A DNA stretch of 64,000 bases, taken from contig CAZIFQ010000006.1 of the NCBI GenBank assembly GCA_964538375.1, positions 1 through 64,000 on the forward strand, read 5' to 3'. Both the position numbers and the translations under genes were made by a program. This DNA comes from JAUUZQ01 sp964538375 (lineage in GTDB: Bacteria; Bacteroidota; Bacteroidia; Bacteroidales; GCA-2748055). This document shows positions 42,907-52,090 of this stretch, one piece after another. The notes under the pieces were generated by a model that worked only from the letters and a program-made list of their open reading frames with translations, searched no databases and had not been told where the DNA came from. How positions within the stretch are numbered: the stretch's first letter is position 1; every line of letters starts with the position of its first letter.

Positions 42907-45195
42907 TTAGCTGACTACATTTAGTTTGGCGAATTTGAGCAAAAGCTGCTTCTGTCCGACAGCAAATCTTACTGTTGCTTTGGTGTTCGGGGCCTCCCCT
43001 TCCATCTTTATTACTTCACCGATTCCGAAACGGGGATGCTCTACCTTCATACCTACTTCAATCTTGTCGGGACTTACATTACCACTTTTTGTTTCCGCTT
43101 TTTCCAGGTTGAGAAGATTTCTGTCGCCTACCTGCTCCCTGGATTTCTTCTGAAGTGTTGGATATTTTTTACTGTAATCCTTATGCTTTATGGTAGGAGA
43201 ATCTTCCTGGACCTGGGGAATCACAGGATAAAAATCGTGTGGAAGAGTAACATATTTCTTATCTAGTTCCTTTATGAATCTGCTGGGTGAGGTTGAGGTT
43301 TGTAATCCCCATTTGTACCTGCTGTCTGCAAAAGTTATGGTAGCTGTTTTTTCGGCACGTGTAAGCGCGACATAAAACAATCTACGCTCCTCTTCCAATC
43401 CCTTCAGATCGCCCGTGTTCATTCCAGAAGGAAACAACTCTTCCTCCATGCCGGCAATAAAAACATGCCGGAACTCGAGCCCTTTAGCTGCATGCACTGT
43501 CATGATGCTTACCTTATTGATATCCTCCTCTGTTTCATTATCAGCATCTGTCATGAGTGTAACATCCTGCAGGTAATTGGAGAGTGTCAGTTCTTCTTCT
43601 GACTCCTTGTTATCGGTAAAATCCTTGATGCCATTCAGCAGTTCCTCAATGTTCTCGTAACGGCTAATGGCCTCTGGTGTCTTTTCGGTTCTGAGATCTT
43701 TAATGATCCCTGTAGCATTGGCGATAGTATATGCCAGGTCGAAAGCTTCCATCTCCATCAATTTCTCCCTGAACTCCCTAATCATAGAAGTAAATCCGCT
43801 CAGCTTTTTAAGTGTACCCTGGTTCAGTCCAAGTTGTGTCTGATCAAGATGTGTCAGCACCTTCCATAAAGATGTGTCAAGCTTATTCGCGTATTCAGTG
43901 ATTTTATCGACCGTAGTCTTCCCTATTCCTCTTAAGGGATAATTGATGATTCTTCTCAGTGATTCATCATCCGCCGGATTAACCACCAGGCGAAAATATG
44001 CTAGGAGGTCTTTGATCTCTTTCCTTTGATAGAAGGAAACTGAGCCATATACTTTGTAAGGAATATTTAATTTTCGCAAACTTTCTTCAAAAATCCTTGA
44101 CTGCGCATTGGTCCTGTAAAGAACTGCAAACCGTTTATATTCAAGTTGTTCATTAAATCGGATTTCAGTGATGCTATTGGCAACTATAAAACCTTCCTCT
44201 TTATCGTTACGCGCTTTTACCACCTGTATTTTATCGCCTAACTCCTCTTTGGAATAAATTTCCTTTTCGATTTGGTCCTTATTCTTTTGTATAATGCTGT
44301 TCGCAGCATTTACGATCATCTGTGTGGACCGGTAATTCTGCTCAAGTTTGTAGAGATTATAATCGGGATAATCGTTTTTAAAATTCAGGATATTCTCAAT
44401 CCGGGCTCCCCTGAAAGAATAAATACTCTGCGCATCATCACCCACAACACAAATATTCTGATGAATTGTTGCAAGCTGCTTCAGAATCAGGTATTGAGAA
44501 TAGTTGGTATCCTGGTACTCATCCACGAGGATATAATCGAAGGCATTGCGATACTTGTCAAGTGTAGCCGGATTATCACGAAACAGTAAATTGATTTGCA
44601 GCAAAAGATCATCAAAATCCATAGCACCATTCTTTTTACAGCGCTTTGTATAGATTCTGTAAATCTCCCCCATTTTTGGCCTTCCCCTGGCCATGTCAGT
44701 GGTCTGCACCTGTGCATTGGTCTGGTAAACTTCAGGTGTTATCAGGTTATTCTTTGCATAAGAAATCCTCCCAAATACTTCAGCCGGTTTATATGCTTTA
44801 TCGTCGAGCTTCAGGTCCTTTATGATCAACTTCACCAGGTTCCTTGAATCAATGGTGTCATAAATGGTGAAATTTGAGGGATAACCCAGGAATTCAGCTT
44901 CACGTCTCAATATCCGTGCAAAGAGTGAGTGAAATGTTCCCATCCAAAGATTTGATGCCTGCTCATGTGAAACAAGAGCTCCAATCCTCTCCTTCATATT
45001 CTTCGCTGCTTTATTTGTAAAAGTAAGCGCGAGAATTCTGTATGGCTTAACACCATTTTGCAGCAGATGTGCAATACGGTAAGTCAACACCCTTGTCTTC
45101 CCAGAACCCGCACCAGCAATAACCAATGAGGCACCTTTGTAGTTTTCAACTGCCTGTCGCTGAGCATCATTTAAATCTTTCAGATATTCTTCCAC
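42907..45195 (-). CDS. UvrD/PcrA-type superfamily 1 DNA helicase
   Basis: 762-aa 3'-5' DNA helicase for nucleotide excision and mismatch repair and clearance of stalled complexes. Motifs: Q motif LNDAQRQAV, motif I AGAGSGKT, Ia TFTNKAAKNM, II DYILVDEYQDTN, III GDDAQSIYSFRGA, IV LEQNYRSTQ, V VSIMTVHAAKGLEF, VI LFYVALTRAEK. The C-terminal region (from VGMKVEHPRFGIGEVIKMEG) is the Tudor-like domain seen in PcrA. I start at GTG (reads MEEYLKDLNDAQ); a TTG 54 bp upstream lies on the far side of a putative promoter. Confidence 0.94.
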   Translation of the reverse strand: MEEYLKDLNDAQRQAVENYKGASLVIAGAGSGKTRVLTYRIAHLLQNGVKPYRILALTFTNKAAKNMKERIGALVSHEQASNLWMGTFHSLFARILRREAEFLGYPSNFTIYDTIDSRNLVKLIIKDLKLDDKAYKPAEVFGRISYAKNNLITPEVYQTNAQVQTTDMARGRPKMGEIYRIYTKRCKKNGAMDFDDLLLQINLLFRDNPATLDKYRNAFDYILVDEYQDTNYSQYLILKQLATIHQNICVVGDDAQSIYSFRGARIENILNFKNDYPDYNLYKLEQNYRSTQMIVNAANSIIQKNKDQIEKEIYSKEELGDKIQVVKARNDKEEGFIVANSITEIRFNEQLEYKRFAVLYRTNAQSRIFEESLRKLNIPYKVYGSVSFYQRKEIKDLLAYFRLVVNPADDESLRRIINYPLRGIGKTTVDKITEYANKLDTSLWKVLTHLDQTQLGLNQGTLKKLSGFTSMIREFREKLMEMEAFDLAYTIANATGIIKDLRTEKTPEAISRYENIEELLNGIKDFTDNKESEEELTLSNYLQDVTLMTDADNETEEDINKVSIMTVHAAKGLEFRHVFIAGMEEELFPSGMNTGDLKGLEEERRLFYVALTRAEKTATITFADSRYKWGLQTSTSPSRFIKELDKKYVTLPHDFYPVIPQVQEDSPTIKHKDYSKKYPTLQKKSREQVGDRNLLNLEKAETKSGNVSPDKIEVGMKVEHPRFGIGEVIKMEGEAPNTKATVRFAVGQKQLLLKFAKLNVVS

Positions 45196-45217
45196 ACATG
45201 GGTTTTTAATGAGGGGG

Positions 45218-45250
45218 TAAAGGTAGTATTTGATCCTGTTTTGAAACAAG
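45218..45250 (-). promoter_or_regulatory. Possible promoter of uvrD
   Basis: On the minus strand: CTTG, a 21-bp spacer and TACCTTTA, a near match to the Bacteroidota consensus. It would start transcription about 15 nt before the GTG at 45195 and so argues against the upstream TTG start. Confidence 0.4.
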
Positions 45251-45289
45251 AAAATTTGAAAATTTTATCAACGAATTTTAGGACTTGAA

Positions 45290-45305
45290 TAATGAGTTAA
45301 TGGGT
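45290..45305. repeat. Octamer pair of the TAATGRGT family
   Basis: Two adjacent copies, TAATGAGT and TAATGGGT, in the space between divergent genes. The only member of the family not next to a stop codon. Confidence 0.75.
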
Positions 45306-45433
45306 TAAAAACCCGATTTATCGCTTCTAAACCATAAAAATTGCACCTTTCAATGAAAATTTGCACTTTTGTGCGGCAAATCAGATATATAATATTGTAT
45401 CATTTTTACGTTTATTGGTAAACACGCTATCTA

Positions 45434-46936
45434 TTGAACCTGAACAGATCAAATAAATTATTCGTTTCCCTACTCTTAATGGGCGTTTTATTCGGGTATA
45501 TTCTCCCTTCCCAGGGGCAGGTATACTCAGGAAATGCGGATATGGTAGTACCTGTGGAATATGATGTTTACGAGGGCTCAGACGAGTTGTTTGTCTTTTA
45601 TCAAAAAGAAGGTAATTTCAAATCCGGATCACTTTCCATTGACTGGCCAGGACCTGGTTTATTCGATTTTGAATGGACAAAATACGACTTCAACGCCGAC
45701 GCATTTTCAATTCTTGTTGATACAGAAAACGGAAATTCCTCTACTATAAATGATCTGGATGAAGGGGGTTACCAGGTGAGAATTACAGATGGAGGAACGC
45801 TTGACACAACATTTGTTACGTGGGTAATGCTTGACAACTTTTTTGTCGGCACTGAAAAAGATGATGAAGGAATGGTAAAATGGCACAAGTCGGGATGTAG
45901 CGATTGGAATTACCTTTCTATTGATGGAATTGTGGAAGCAGACTCTTTTTTCTTTTACGATCTGAGCACCCATGACCCCATCAGGTTTGTCAACGATTAC
46001 GATTTTGTCTGGACAAGCGATAATGCAGAAATAGAACTCACCAATGCAACGAAACTATTGAGCCTCAACGAAACCGATATTAATCCTGACCCTGTTGAAG
46101 ACACCTATTTCATCCTGACAGCAACTGATAGCCTGGGTATGACAGAAATAGATTCTGTGTTCTATGATACCAAATTTACCAGGGCAGAGTTTACTTTAGA
46201 ATATTATGATAAAATTACGAAGGATTATAGCGCTGACCTGACAGAAAGCTGGAGCTTAGAAACAGGTTCTCTCGATGCTCCCCTAACCGTCAGATTTCTG
46301 AATGAATCGAAGAATGGTGCAGAGTTTACCTGGGTATACCTGGATACAATAAATGAAATAACAAAAGAGGGTACGAAGGTATATGAAGAGATTACAGATG
46401 AGGATTATGAACCTGAGTTTACCTATTACAATGCTGACACATATTACTACCCATACCTTGTATCAATAAGTGATGTTGGATGCATAGACACCTTCCTGTT
46501 GGAAGACGGTATCAAGGTAGTACCCTCTGACCTATTGGTTCCCAATGTATTCTCCCCAAATGGTGATGAATCCAACGAATATTGGCTTTTCAAACATCAA
46601 TCGCTCAAAGAATGTGAGGTAACCATCATCAGTAAGTTTGGCACCGTAGTCTACAAACGGAAAATTGATGATATTTATCTCTGGGAAGGATGGCACGGAA
46701 CCATACTTAACTCAAGCAGGCCTGCACCTGAAGGACCATACTATTATATTATTGAAGCCCTGGGATATGACAATGTCGAATATAAGGATCCTAATGTGAT
46801 TGAAAGATGGAAGATTGACAGACAGCAGGGAAGCACCGGAACAACAACAACGGGAACAGGTACTGAGCCAGATACGCAGATATCAACCATTTATACCGGA
46901 TGGTTATACCTCTACAGAAACAGTGGACAATATTGA
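45434..46936 (+). CDS. Secreted protein with type B T9SS (gliding motility-associated) C-terminal domain
   Basis: 500 aa. The signal peptide (about 1-31, ending in SQGQ) needs the TTG start, as the next ATG falls inside the hydrophobic core. The middle is beta-rich and PKD/Ig-like. The C-terminal domain starts VPNVFSPNGDESNEYWLF, the hallmark of CHU_C/type B T9SS cargo. It contains ISKFGTVVYKRK, then PEGPYYYIIEALGYD. A Thr/Gly-rich insertion (STGTTTTGTGT) interrupts the domain before its last strand (YTGWLYLYR). Expected to be secreted and possibly surface-attached. Function otherwise unknown. Confidence 0.85.
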   Translation: MNLNRSNKLFVSLLLMGVLFGYILPSQGQVYSGNADMVVPVEYDVYEGSDELFVFYQKEGNFKSGSLSIDWPGPGLFDFEWTKYDFNADAFSILVDTENGNSSTINDLDEGGYQVRITDGGTLDTTFVTWVMLDNFFVGTEKDDEGMVKWHKSGCSDWNYLSIDGIVEADSFFFYDLSTHDPIRFVNDYDFVWTSDNAEIELTNATKLLSLNETDINPDPVEDTYFILTATDSLGMTEIDSVFYDTKFTRAEFTLEYYDKITKDYSADLTESWSLETGSLDAPLTVRFLNESKNGAEFTWVYLDTINEITKEGTKVYEEITDEDYEPEFTYYNADTYYYPYLVSISDVGCIDTFLLEDGIKVVPSDLLVPNVFSPNGDESNEYWLFKHQSLKECEVTIISKFGTVVYKRKIDDIYLWEGWHGTILNSSRPAPEGPYYYIIEALGYDNVEYKDPNVIERWKIDRQQGSTGTTTTGTGTEPDTQISTIYTGWLYLYRNSGQY

Positions 46937-46964
46937 ACAAATACCAATTCAATTCTTATTTTTG
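46933..46964 (+). promoter_or_regulatory. Candidate promoter of TVP38-like gene
   Basis: TTG at 46933-46935, a 21-bp spacer and TATTTTTG at 46957-46964. The box overlaps a short palindrome (TTATTTTT-G-AAAAATAA). The gene starts at 47000. Confidence 0.45.
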
Positions 46965-46999
46965 AAAAATAAACTGACCCCAAATCTCAAATCCCAGGT

Positions 47000-47713
47000 A
47001 TGAAGTATCTCAGGATCGTCATAATAGTAATTATTGTTCTCATCCTGTCAGCATTCTTCTATTTTACCCTGGACAATGACCCTCAATCTATTTTGCTGAA
47101 TTCCATCGAGGAATGGAGACAAAAATATATTTGGATTGTATTGATAATCTTTGGGATAACTCTCATCAGCACAGCAACCGGACTCCCCGTGCTTTACTTA
47201 AGTGTGGCATTAGGATTTTTTTTAAAATATATCCCTGCACTCGCTTTTGCCTGGGGGATGAACCTTGTTGCCATAATGGGTACCTACCTGATGGTTAGCC
47301 GGTTATTTTCAAGTTCTTTCAAGGAGAAATACGGAGATAAAAAATTCATAAAAAGCATCAATAAACGAATAAAAAAATACGGATTCTGGACCGTCGCATT
47401 TTCCAGGTCAGTCTATATTATTCCAACCAACATCATCAACTTCAGTTTTCCGCTCAGTAAAATAAGCAATAAGCAATACCTGGCCGGCACCATGCTTGGC
47501 CTGGTGCCAGAATGTTTAATTAATGTTACAACAGGTTATATGATCAGACATGAAATTCTTTTAATGGAATCTCCGGAACAAAACCTCGCAAAAATTCTGA
47601 TCATAGCCGGATTCATTATTCTGCTATCCTTGCTTTTTATTTTCCTGAGGTACAAAAAGAATAAGTTAGAGAAGATGAGAATTTCTGAGATCGTACCAAT
47701 GGGTGAGGATTGA
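47000..47713 (+). CDS. TVP38/TMEM64 (VTT-domain) membrane protein
   Basis: 237 aa with about six hydrophobic segments. The VTT/DedA-like core runs about 60-185: the re-entrant region ATGLPVLYLSVALGFF, the FSRSVYIIPTNIINFSF loop with a conserved Arg, and the GTMLGLVPECLIN segment. VTT proteins are linked to lipid scrambling or membrane homeostasis. Nothing in the neighbourhood narrows the role. Followed by inverted octamer arrays. Confidence 0.85.
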   Translation: MKYLRIVIIVIIVLILSAFFYFTLDNDPQSILLNSIEEWRQKYIWIVLIIFGITLISTATGLPVLYLSVALGFFLKYIPALAFAWGMNLVAIMGTYLMVSRLFSSSFKEKYGDKKFIKSINKRIKKYGFWTVAFSRSVYIIPTNIINFSFPLSKISNKQYLAGTMLGLVPECLINVTTGYMIRHEILLMESPEQNLAKILIIAGFIILLSLLFIFLRYKKNKLEKMRISEIVPMGED

Positions 47714-47725
47714 GTAAGAATGGAA

Positions 47726-47914
47726 CAATGAAACAATGAGCTAATGAGTTAATGAGCCAAGTATGCTCGTCTCATTGACTCATTGACTCATTAACTCATT
47801 GACTCATTAACTCATTAACCCATTGACTCATTAACTCATTAACCCATTGACTCATTAACTCATTGGCTCATTAACTCATTGGCTCATTAACCCATTAACT
47901 CATTAACTCATTGG
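47726..47914. repeat. Inverted octamer arrays (4 units right-way, 18 units reversed)
   Basis: Left arm 47726-47757 holds four units such as CAATGAGC and TAATGAGT. After a 13-bp spacer, the right arm 47771-47914 holds 18 consecutive units of the reverse complement, C(T/C)CATT(A/G)(A/G). The arms could pair into a large hairpin. It starts 12 bp after the TVP38-like stop. It is the longest member of the family found at 57-144 and 40803-40890. Confidence 0.92.
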
Positions 47915-47916
47915 TA

Positions 47917-47956
47917 TGCCAATTTGTCAAAATTTTCAGCTTGGCAAAGTATTTGA
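47917..47956 (+). promoter_or_regulatory. Sigma54-like promoter and inverted repeat upstream of grpE
   Basis: TTGGCA at 47941-47946, with GG and GA spaced by 10 bp (TTGGCA-AAGTA-TTTGA), resembles a -24/-12 element with a GC-to-GA change. TGCCAA at 47917-47922 forms an inverted repeat with TTGGCA. No CIRCE element is visible. Transcription would start near 47967, consistent with the ATG at 47999. Confidence 0.4.
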
Positions 47957-47998
47957 CACTATAAGGTGAATTTGTTACTTAAAAAATTGTTTTTAGAA

Positions 47999-48583
47999 AT
48001 GACTAAGAAAACTCAAAGTGCTGATAATAAGGATATATCGAAGAATCAGCAGGTGAATAAAGAAGTGGAACTAGAGCAAGCTGAAACCACTGATGAAATG
48101 CCCCAGGAGGAAGAGGAAGAAAAAAAGGAAGAAAAAAAAGAGCCCGATACTGAAGAAATACTGGCAGAATTGCAGAATAAATATCTGAGACTGTCAGCCG
48201 AATTTGATAACTACAGGAAAAGAACGCTGAAAGAGAAAATGGATCTCCAGGTAACAGCCAGGGAAGATGTTATCTCTAATATTTTACCCGTGGTTGATGA
48301 TTTTGAAAGAGGAATGGATTCAGTGGAAAAAGCCACCGATATTGATGCTGTTAAAGAGGGGCTTAAGCTTATCTACACAAAATTCTCAGGATTCCTTTCT
48401 CAGCAAGGTGTGAAGGAAATTGAAGCTGTTGGGAAGAAATTTGATACTGACCTGCATGAGGCAATTACCAAGATCCCTGTGGAGAATAAGAAGAAAAAAG
48501 GGAAAGTCGTGGATGTGATTGAAAAAGGATACATGCTGCGGGATAAAGTAATTAGGTACGCGAAAGTAATTATCGGCGAATAA
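47999..48583 (+). CDS. grpE: GrpE nucleotide exchange factor
   Basis: Exchanges ADP for ATP on DnaK. 194 aa from the ATG giving MTKKTQSADN; an upstream in-frame GTG at 47966 coincides with the predicted transcription start and is unlikely. An acidic, Glu/Lys-rich N-terminus (1-65) precedes the long dimer helix. The core motif LSAEFDNYRKRTLKEK and the C-terminal beta domain (VIEKGYMLRDKVIRYAKVII) follow. Followed after 7 bp by dnaJ; dnaK is not in the window. Confidence 0.95.
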   Translation: MTKKTQSADNKDISKNQQVNKEVELEQAETTDEMPQEEEEEKKEEKKEPDTEEILAELQNKYLRLSAEFDNYRKRTLKEKMDLQVTAREDVISNILPVVDDFERGMDSVEKATDIDAVKEGLKLIYTKFSGFLSQQGVKEIEAVGKKFDTDLHEAITKIPVENKKKKGKVVDVIEKGYMLRDKVIRYAKVIIGE

Positions 48584-48590
48584 AAAATTT

Positions 48591-49760
48591 ATGGCAAAGA
48601 AAGACTATTACGAAATACTTGGGGTCTCAAAAGGCGCTGCCCAGGACGAAATAAAGAAAGCATATCGTCAGCAAGCCATAAAGTATCATCCCGACAAAAA
48701 TCCGGGTGATAAGGAAGCTGAAGAAATGTTTAAAGAGGCAGCTGAGGCGTACGAAGTGCTGAGCGACCAGGAAAAAAGAAGCAAGTACGATCGCTTTGGC
48801 CATTCTGCCTTTGATGGATCAGGAGGATTTGGTGGTGGTGGTATGACCATGGATGATATCTTCTCTCAGTTTGGTGATATTTTTGGCGGATTCGGTGGCT
48901 TCGGTGGTTCCGGTGGCTTTGGTGGCTTCGGTGGCTCCGGTGGTTCCAGAAGAGCGCATGGTGTAACGAAGGGATCCAATCTAAGGGTAACAGTAAAACT
49001 GAACCTTTCTGAAATTGCCAAAGGAGTAGAAAAAAAGATCAAGGTAAAGAAATATGTTGCCTGTGAAAGCTGCGATGGAACTGGAGCTAAAAACGGTACA
49101 GCAGTAAGCAATTGTCCTACTTGTCATGGAACCGGGCATGTCACACAAGTTACCAACACCTTTCTCGGACAAATGCAAACACAGTCTGTCTGTCCAACTT
49201 GCAGGGGTGAAGGAAAGACTATCACAGAGAAATGTGAAGCATGCTATGGTGAAGGTATCGTAAAAAAGGAAGAGGTAATCAGTATCAATATTCCTGCAGG
49301 CGTAGCTGAAGGTATGCAGGTGAAGCTAAGCGGAAAGGGAAATGCTCCCCGTCGCGGAGGCATGAACGGAGACCTTCTGGTGGTGATTAAAGAAGAGGAG
49401 CATCCTTTGTTGGAAAGAGATGGGAATGACATTATTTACCATCTTTATTTAAGCGTACCACAGGCCATTATTGGCGATACTGTGGAGATTCCTACCATTG
49501 ACAGTCGCGTAAAAATAAAGATTGATCCAGGAACACAACCAGGTAAAATTCTGCGACTGAGAGGTAAAGGTGTGCCGGAAGTTAATGGTTATGGAAAAGG
49601 CGATCTGATGGTTTCCATCAACGTATGGATGCCAAAAAATATCAGCAGTGATGAGAAAAAAATGCTGGAAAAACTTCAGGCATCAGAAAATTTTGAGCCG
49701 AAACCAGATAAAACTGAAAAAGGATTTTTTCACAAAATGAAAAACTTCTTCGATCATTAA
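48591..49760 (+). CDS. dnaJ: Chaperone DnaJ (Hsp40)
   Basis: 389 aa. The J domain has HPD at 33-35. The Gly/Phe-rich linker (about 76-120) carries repeated GGFGG units. Four zinc-binding CxxCxGxG repeats (CESCDGTG, CPTCHGTG, CPTCRGEG, CEACYGEG) sit at about 150-220, then the two C-terminal substrate-binding domains. Works with DnaK and GrpE. It is followed by an ABC transporter gene with a 1-bp gap, so they share a transcript. Confidence 0.97.
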   Translation: MAKKDYYEILGVSKGAAQDEIKKAYRQQAIKYHPDKNPGDKEAEEMFKEAAEAYEVLSDQEKRSKYDRFGHSAFDGSGGFGGGGMTMDDIFSQFGDIFGGFGGFGGSGGFGGFGGSGGSRRAHGVTKGSNLRVTVKLNLSEIAKGVEKKIKVKKYVACESCDGTGAKNGTAVSNCPTCHGTGHVTQVTNTFLGQMQTQSVCPTCRGEGKTITEKCEACYGEGIVKKEEVISINIPAGVAEGMQVKLSGKGNAPRRGGMNGDLLVVIKEEEHPLLERDGNDIIYHLYLSVPQAIIGDTVEIPTIDSRVKIKIDPGTQPGKILRLRGKGVPEVNGYGKGDLMVSINVWMPKNISSDEKKMLEKLQASENFEPKPDKTEKGFFHKMKNFFDH

Positions 49761-49761
49761 T

Positions 49762-50691
49762 ATGAATATACTTCAAGCGACAGACATTGTTAAGGAATTC
49801 CAGGGCCACAAAGCCCTAAGTAATGTCTCTATCAATGTTCCAAAAGGCAGCATTTTTGGACTTTTAGGTCCAAATGGTGCCGGAAAAACCACCCTGATTA
49901 GAATCATAAACCAGATTACAGCTCCCGATTCAGGTACTGTTACATTTGACGGACATTCATTGAAAAGGGATGATGTATTCAGGATTGGGTATCTTCCGGA
50001 AGAACGTGGCTTATATAAAAAGATGAAAGTTGGGGAACAGTCAATGTACCTGGCTCAGCTAAAGGGACTAAGCCCGAGAGATGCTCAAAATACGCTCAAA
50101 GAGTGGTTTGATAAATTTGAAATCTCCGGCTGGTGGAACAAGAAAGTTGAAGAACTTTCGAAAGGCATGCAGCAGAAGGTACAGTTTATCATCACTGTTC
50201 TTCATCAACCTGACCTGTTGATTTTTGATGAACCCTTTAGTGGATTTGACCCCATCAATGTAAATCTCTTGAAAAAAGAGATTCTGAAATTAAGAGACAA
50301 TGGTGCTACCATCATCTTTTCTACACACAATATGGCATCGGTGGAAGAACTTTGCGACCAGATTACGTTGATCAATGAAGCTGAGACCATCCTGGAAGGA
50401 GAAATTGGAGAAGTCAGAAATAAATACAGATCAAATATCATTACTGTTGGTGTGGAAGGATCAATAGAGGGAATAAGCAAAAATCTAGATAAAAGATTTG
50501 AGCTGCTTTCTACTGAAGAAAACGGAATAAAAAAAGAAGTGCGAATTAAAATACCTGCCGATTCCAAACCCAATGAATTGATCCAGGCATTGATTCCCAT
50601 GACAGAGATACATTCATATAACGAGCTGATTCCCAGCATGAATGACATATTCATCCAGGCAGTCAATAAGGCCTCTAAAAACGGAAAATAA
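49762..50691 (+). CDS. ABC transporter ATP-binding protein (NatA-like)
   Basis: 309 aa. Walker A GPNGAGKT at 36-43, a Q-loop region, signature LSKGMQQ, and Walker B LLIFDEPFSGFDP. A C-terminal extension of about 90 residues follows, as in NatA-type exporters (DUF4162-like). Pairs with the downstream ABC-2 permease (gap 2 bp). Substrate unknown; NatAB homologues export sodium, others drugs or lipids. Confidence 0.92.
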   Translation: MNILQATDIVKEFQGHKALSNVSINVPKGSIFGLLGPNGAGKTTLIRIINQITAPDSGTVTFDGHSLKRDDVFRIGYLPEERGLYKKMKVGEQSMYLAQLKGLSPRDAQNTLKEWFDKFEISGWWNKKVEELSKGMQQKVQFIITVLHQPDLLIFDEPFSGFDPINVNLLKKEILKLRDNGATIIFSTHNMASVEELCDQITLINEAETILEGEIGEVRNKYRSNIITVGVEGSIEGISKNLDKRFELLSTEENGIKKEVRIKIPADSKPNELIQALIPMTEIHSYNELIPSMNDIFIQAVNKASKNGK

Positions 50692-50693
50692 TC

Positions 50694-52088
50694 ATGAGTA
50701 TCACTTCACTGATTGTTAAAAGAGAATATACTACAAGGGTGAGAAAAAAGTCTTTTCTCATTATGTCAATATTAGGGCCAGTCCTTTTTGCTGCATTCAT
50801 GATTATCCCCGCCTACCTGGCCACGATCCAGGACAAGGACGTGAAGCAGGTCGCTGTAATTGATGAATCCTTCATTCTTACATCCTTTGAAGAAGGTACT
50901 TCAGAATGTGTCATTCCTGATACAGAATTCCTGAAATTCAAGTTAGTGGAAGATACAGAGCTGGATGTGCTGAAGGAGAATTTCTCAAGTACAGGATATT
51001 ATGCTGTGCTTTACATTCCAAAAAATATACTGGCATCCAATAAGATCATCGTTTATTCTGATAAACAACCCAGCTTAGATATCACCTCGCATATACGGAG
51101 CTCTATCGAAGCTGAAATTGAAAACCAAAAGCTGGCTGCCAATGAGATAGAAAATCTTGAAGAGATACTGGCAAAGATTGAAACCAGTATCAAGGTATCA
51201 AGCATCAAATGGACCAAGGACGGCGAAGACAAAAAAAGCAATACCGGGCTGACCATGGGAATAGGTTATGCATCCGGCTTTCTCATCTATTTCTTTGTTT
51301 TCATGTTTGGCGCGCAGGTAATGCGTGGGGTCCTTGAAGAAAAAAACAGTCGCATTGTAGAAGTGATTATCAGCTCCGTGAAACCCATTCAGCTGATGAT
51401 GGGGAAAATTATCGGCATAGGGCTCGTTGGACTGACCCAGTTCCTGATATGGGTGTTGCTAACTGCTACACTTGTTTTGGGAGCTCAAAAACTTATTATG
51501 CCTGACCTCGTCCAGCAATCGCCAATGGAGCAGGTAACATCCAATGAACTCTTCACAGAACATCTCCCGACAGAAGGACTACAGGGGCAATTACCTGATG
51601 AAAGTGCAGAAGTAGATGAAGGAGCTGAATTCGTGATGGATATCCTTGATGGCTTAGAGTCGATTAACCCAATAAAAATCTTTCTTGCATTTATCTTCTA
51701 CTTCCTATTTGGATACTTGCTGTACGGATCGATGTTCGCGGTGGTTGGTGCTGCCTCAGATACTGAAACAGATACACATCAATTCATGCTACCGATAACT
51801 TTGCCCTTGATCCTGGGAATATTCGTAATGATAACGACAATGAATAATCCTGATGGAGGCCTGGCCTTCTGGTTCAGCATGATCCCCTTCACCTCCCCCA
51901 TCGTTATGATGGTGAGAATGCCGTTTGGAGTACCAATGTGGGAACTCCTGCTCTCAGGATCATTATTGGTAATAACCTTCCTCGGCATGGCCTGGGTTGC
52001 AGGAAAAATTTATCGCACAGGCATTCTCATGTATGGAAAAAAGGTAAATTACAAGGAACTCTGGAAGTGGTTGAAATATAAAAATTAG
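50694..52088 (+). CDS. ABC-2 type permease (NatB-like)
   Basis: 464 aa. TM1 near residue 25, a large extracytoplasmic loop (about 45-185), then five or so helices between 190 and 450. The segment GAQVMRGVLEEKNSRIVEVIISSVKPIQLMMGK is split by typical ABC-2 signatures (ERKGT-like EEKNSRI...). Forms an export complex with the preceding ATPase. Confidence 0.9.
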   Translation: MSITSLIVKREYTTRVRKKSFLIMSILGPVLFAAFMIIPAYLATIQDKDVKQVAVIDESFILTSFEEGTSECVIPDTEFLKFKLVEDTELDVLKENFSSTGYYAVLYIPKNILASNKIIVYSDKQPSLDITSHIRSSIEAEIENQKLAANEIENLEEILAKIETSIKVSSIKWTKDGEDKKSNTGLTMGIGYASGFLIYFFVFMFGAQVMRGVLEEKNSRIVEVIISSVKPIQLMMGKIIGIGLVGLTQFLIWVLLTATLVLGAQKLIMPDLVQQSPMEQVTSNELFTEHLPTEGLQGQLPDESAEVDEGAEFVMDILDGLESINPIKIFLAFIFYFLFGYLLYGSMFAVVGAASDTETDTHQFMLPITLPLILGIFVMITTMNNPDGGLAFWFSMIPFTSPIVMMVRMPFGVPMWELLLSGSLLVITFLGMAWVAGKIYRTGILMYGKKVNYKELWKWLKYKN

Positions 52089-52090
52089 TT

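Noticed and set aside
45302..45314. GGGTTAAAAACCC hairpin as terminator
   Set aside because: The stem is only 5 bp, lacks a T-run, and lies between divergent genes.
47726..47914. CRISPR-like array
   Set aside because: Units are 8 bp and contiguous with no unique spacers; no cas genes nearby.
48866..48955. Minisatellite in dnaJ
   Set aside because: The repeated GGFGG codons are the normal Gly/Phe-rich region of DnaJ.
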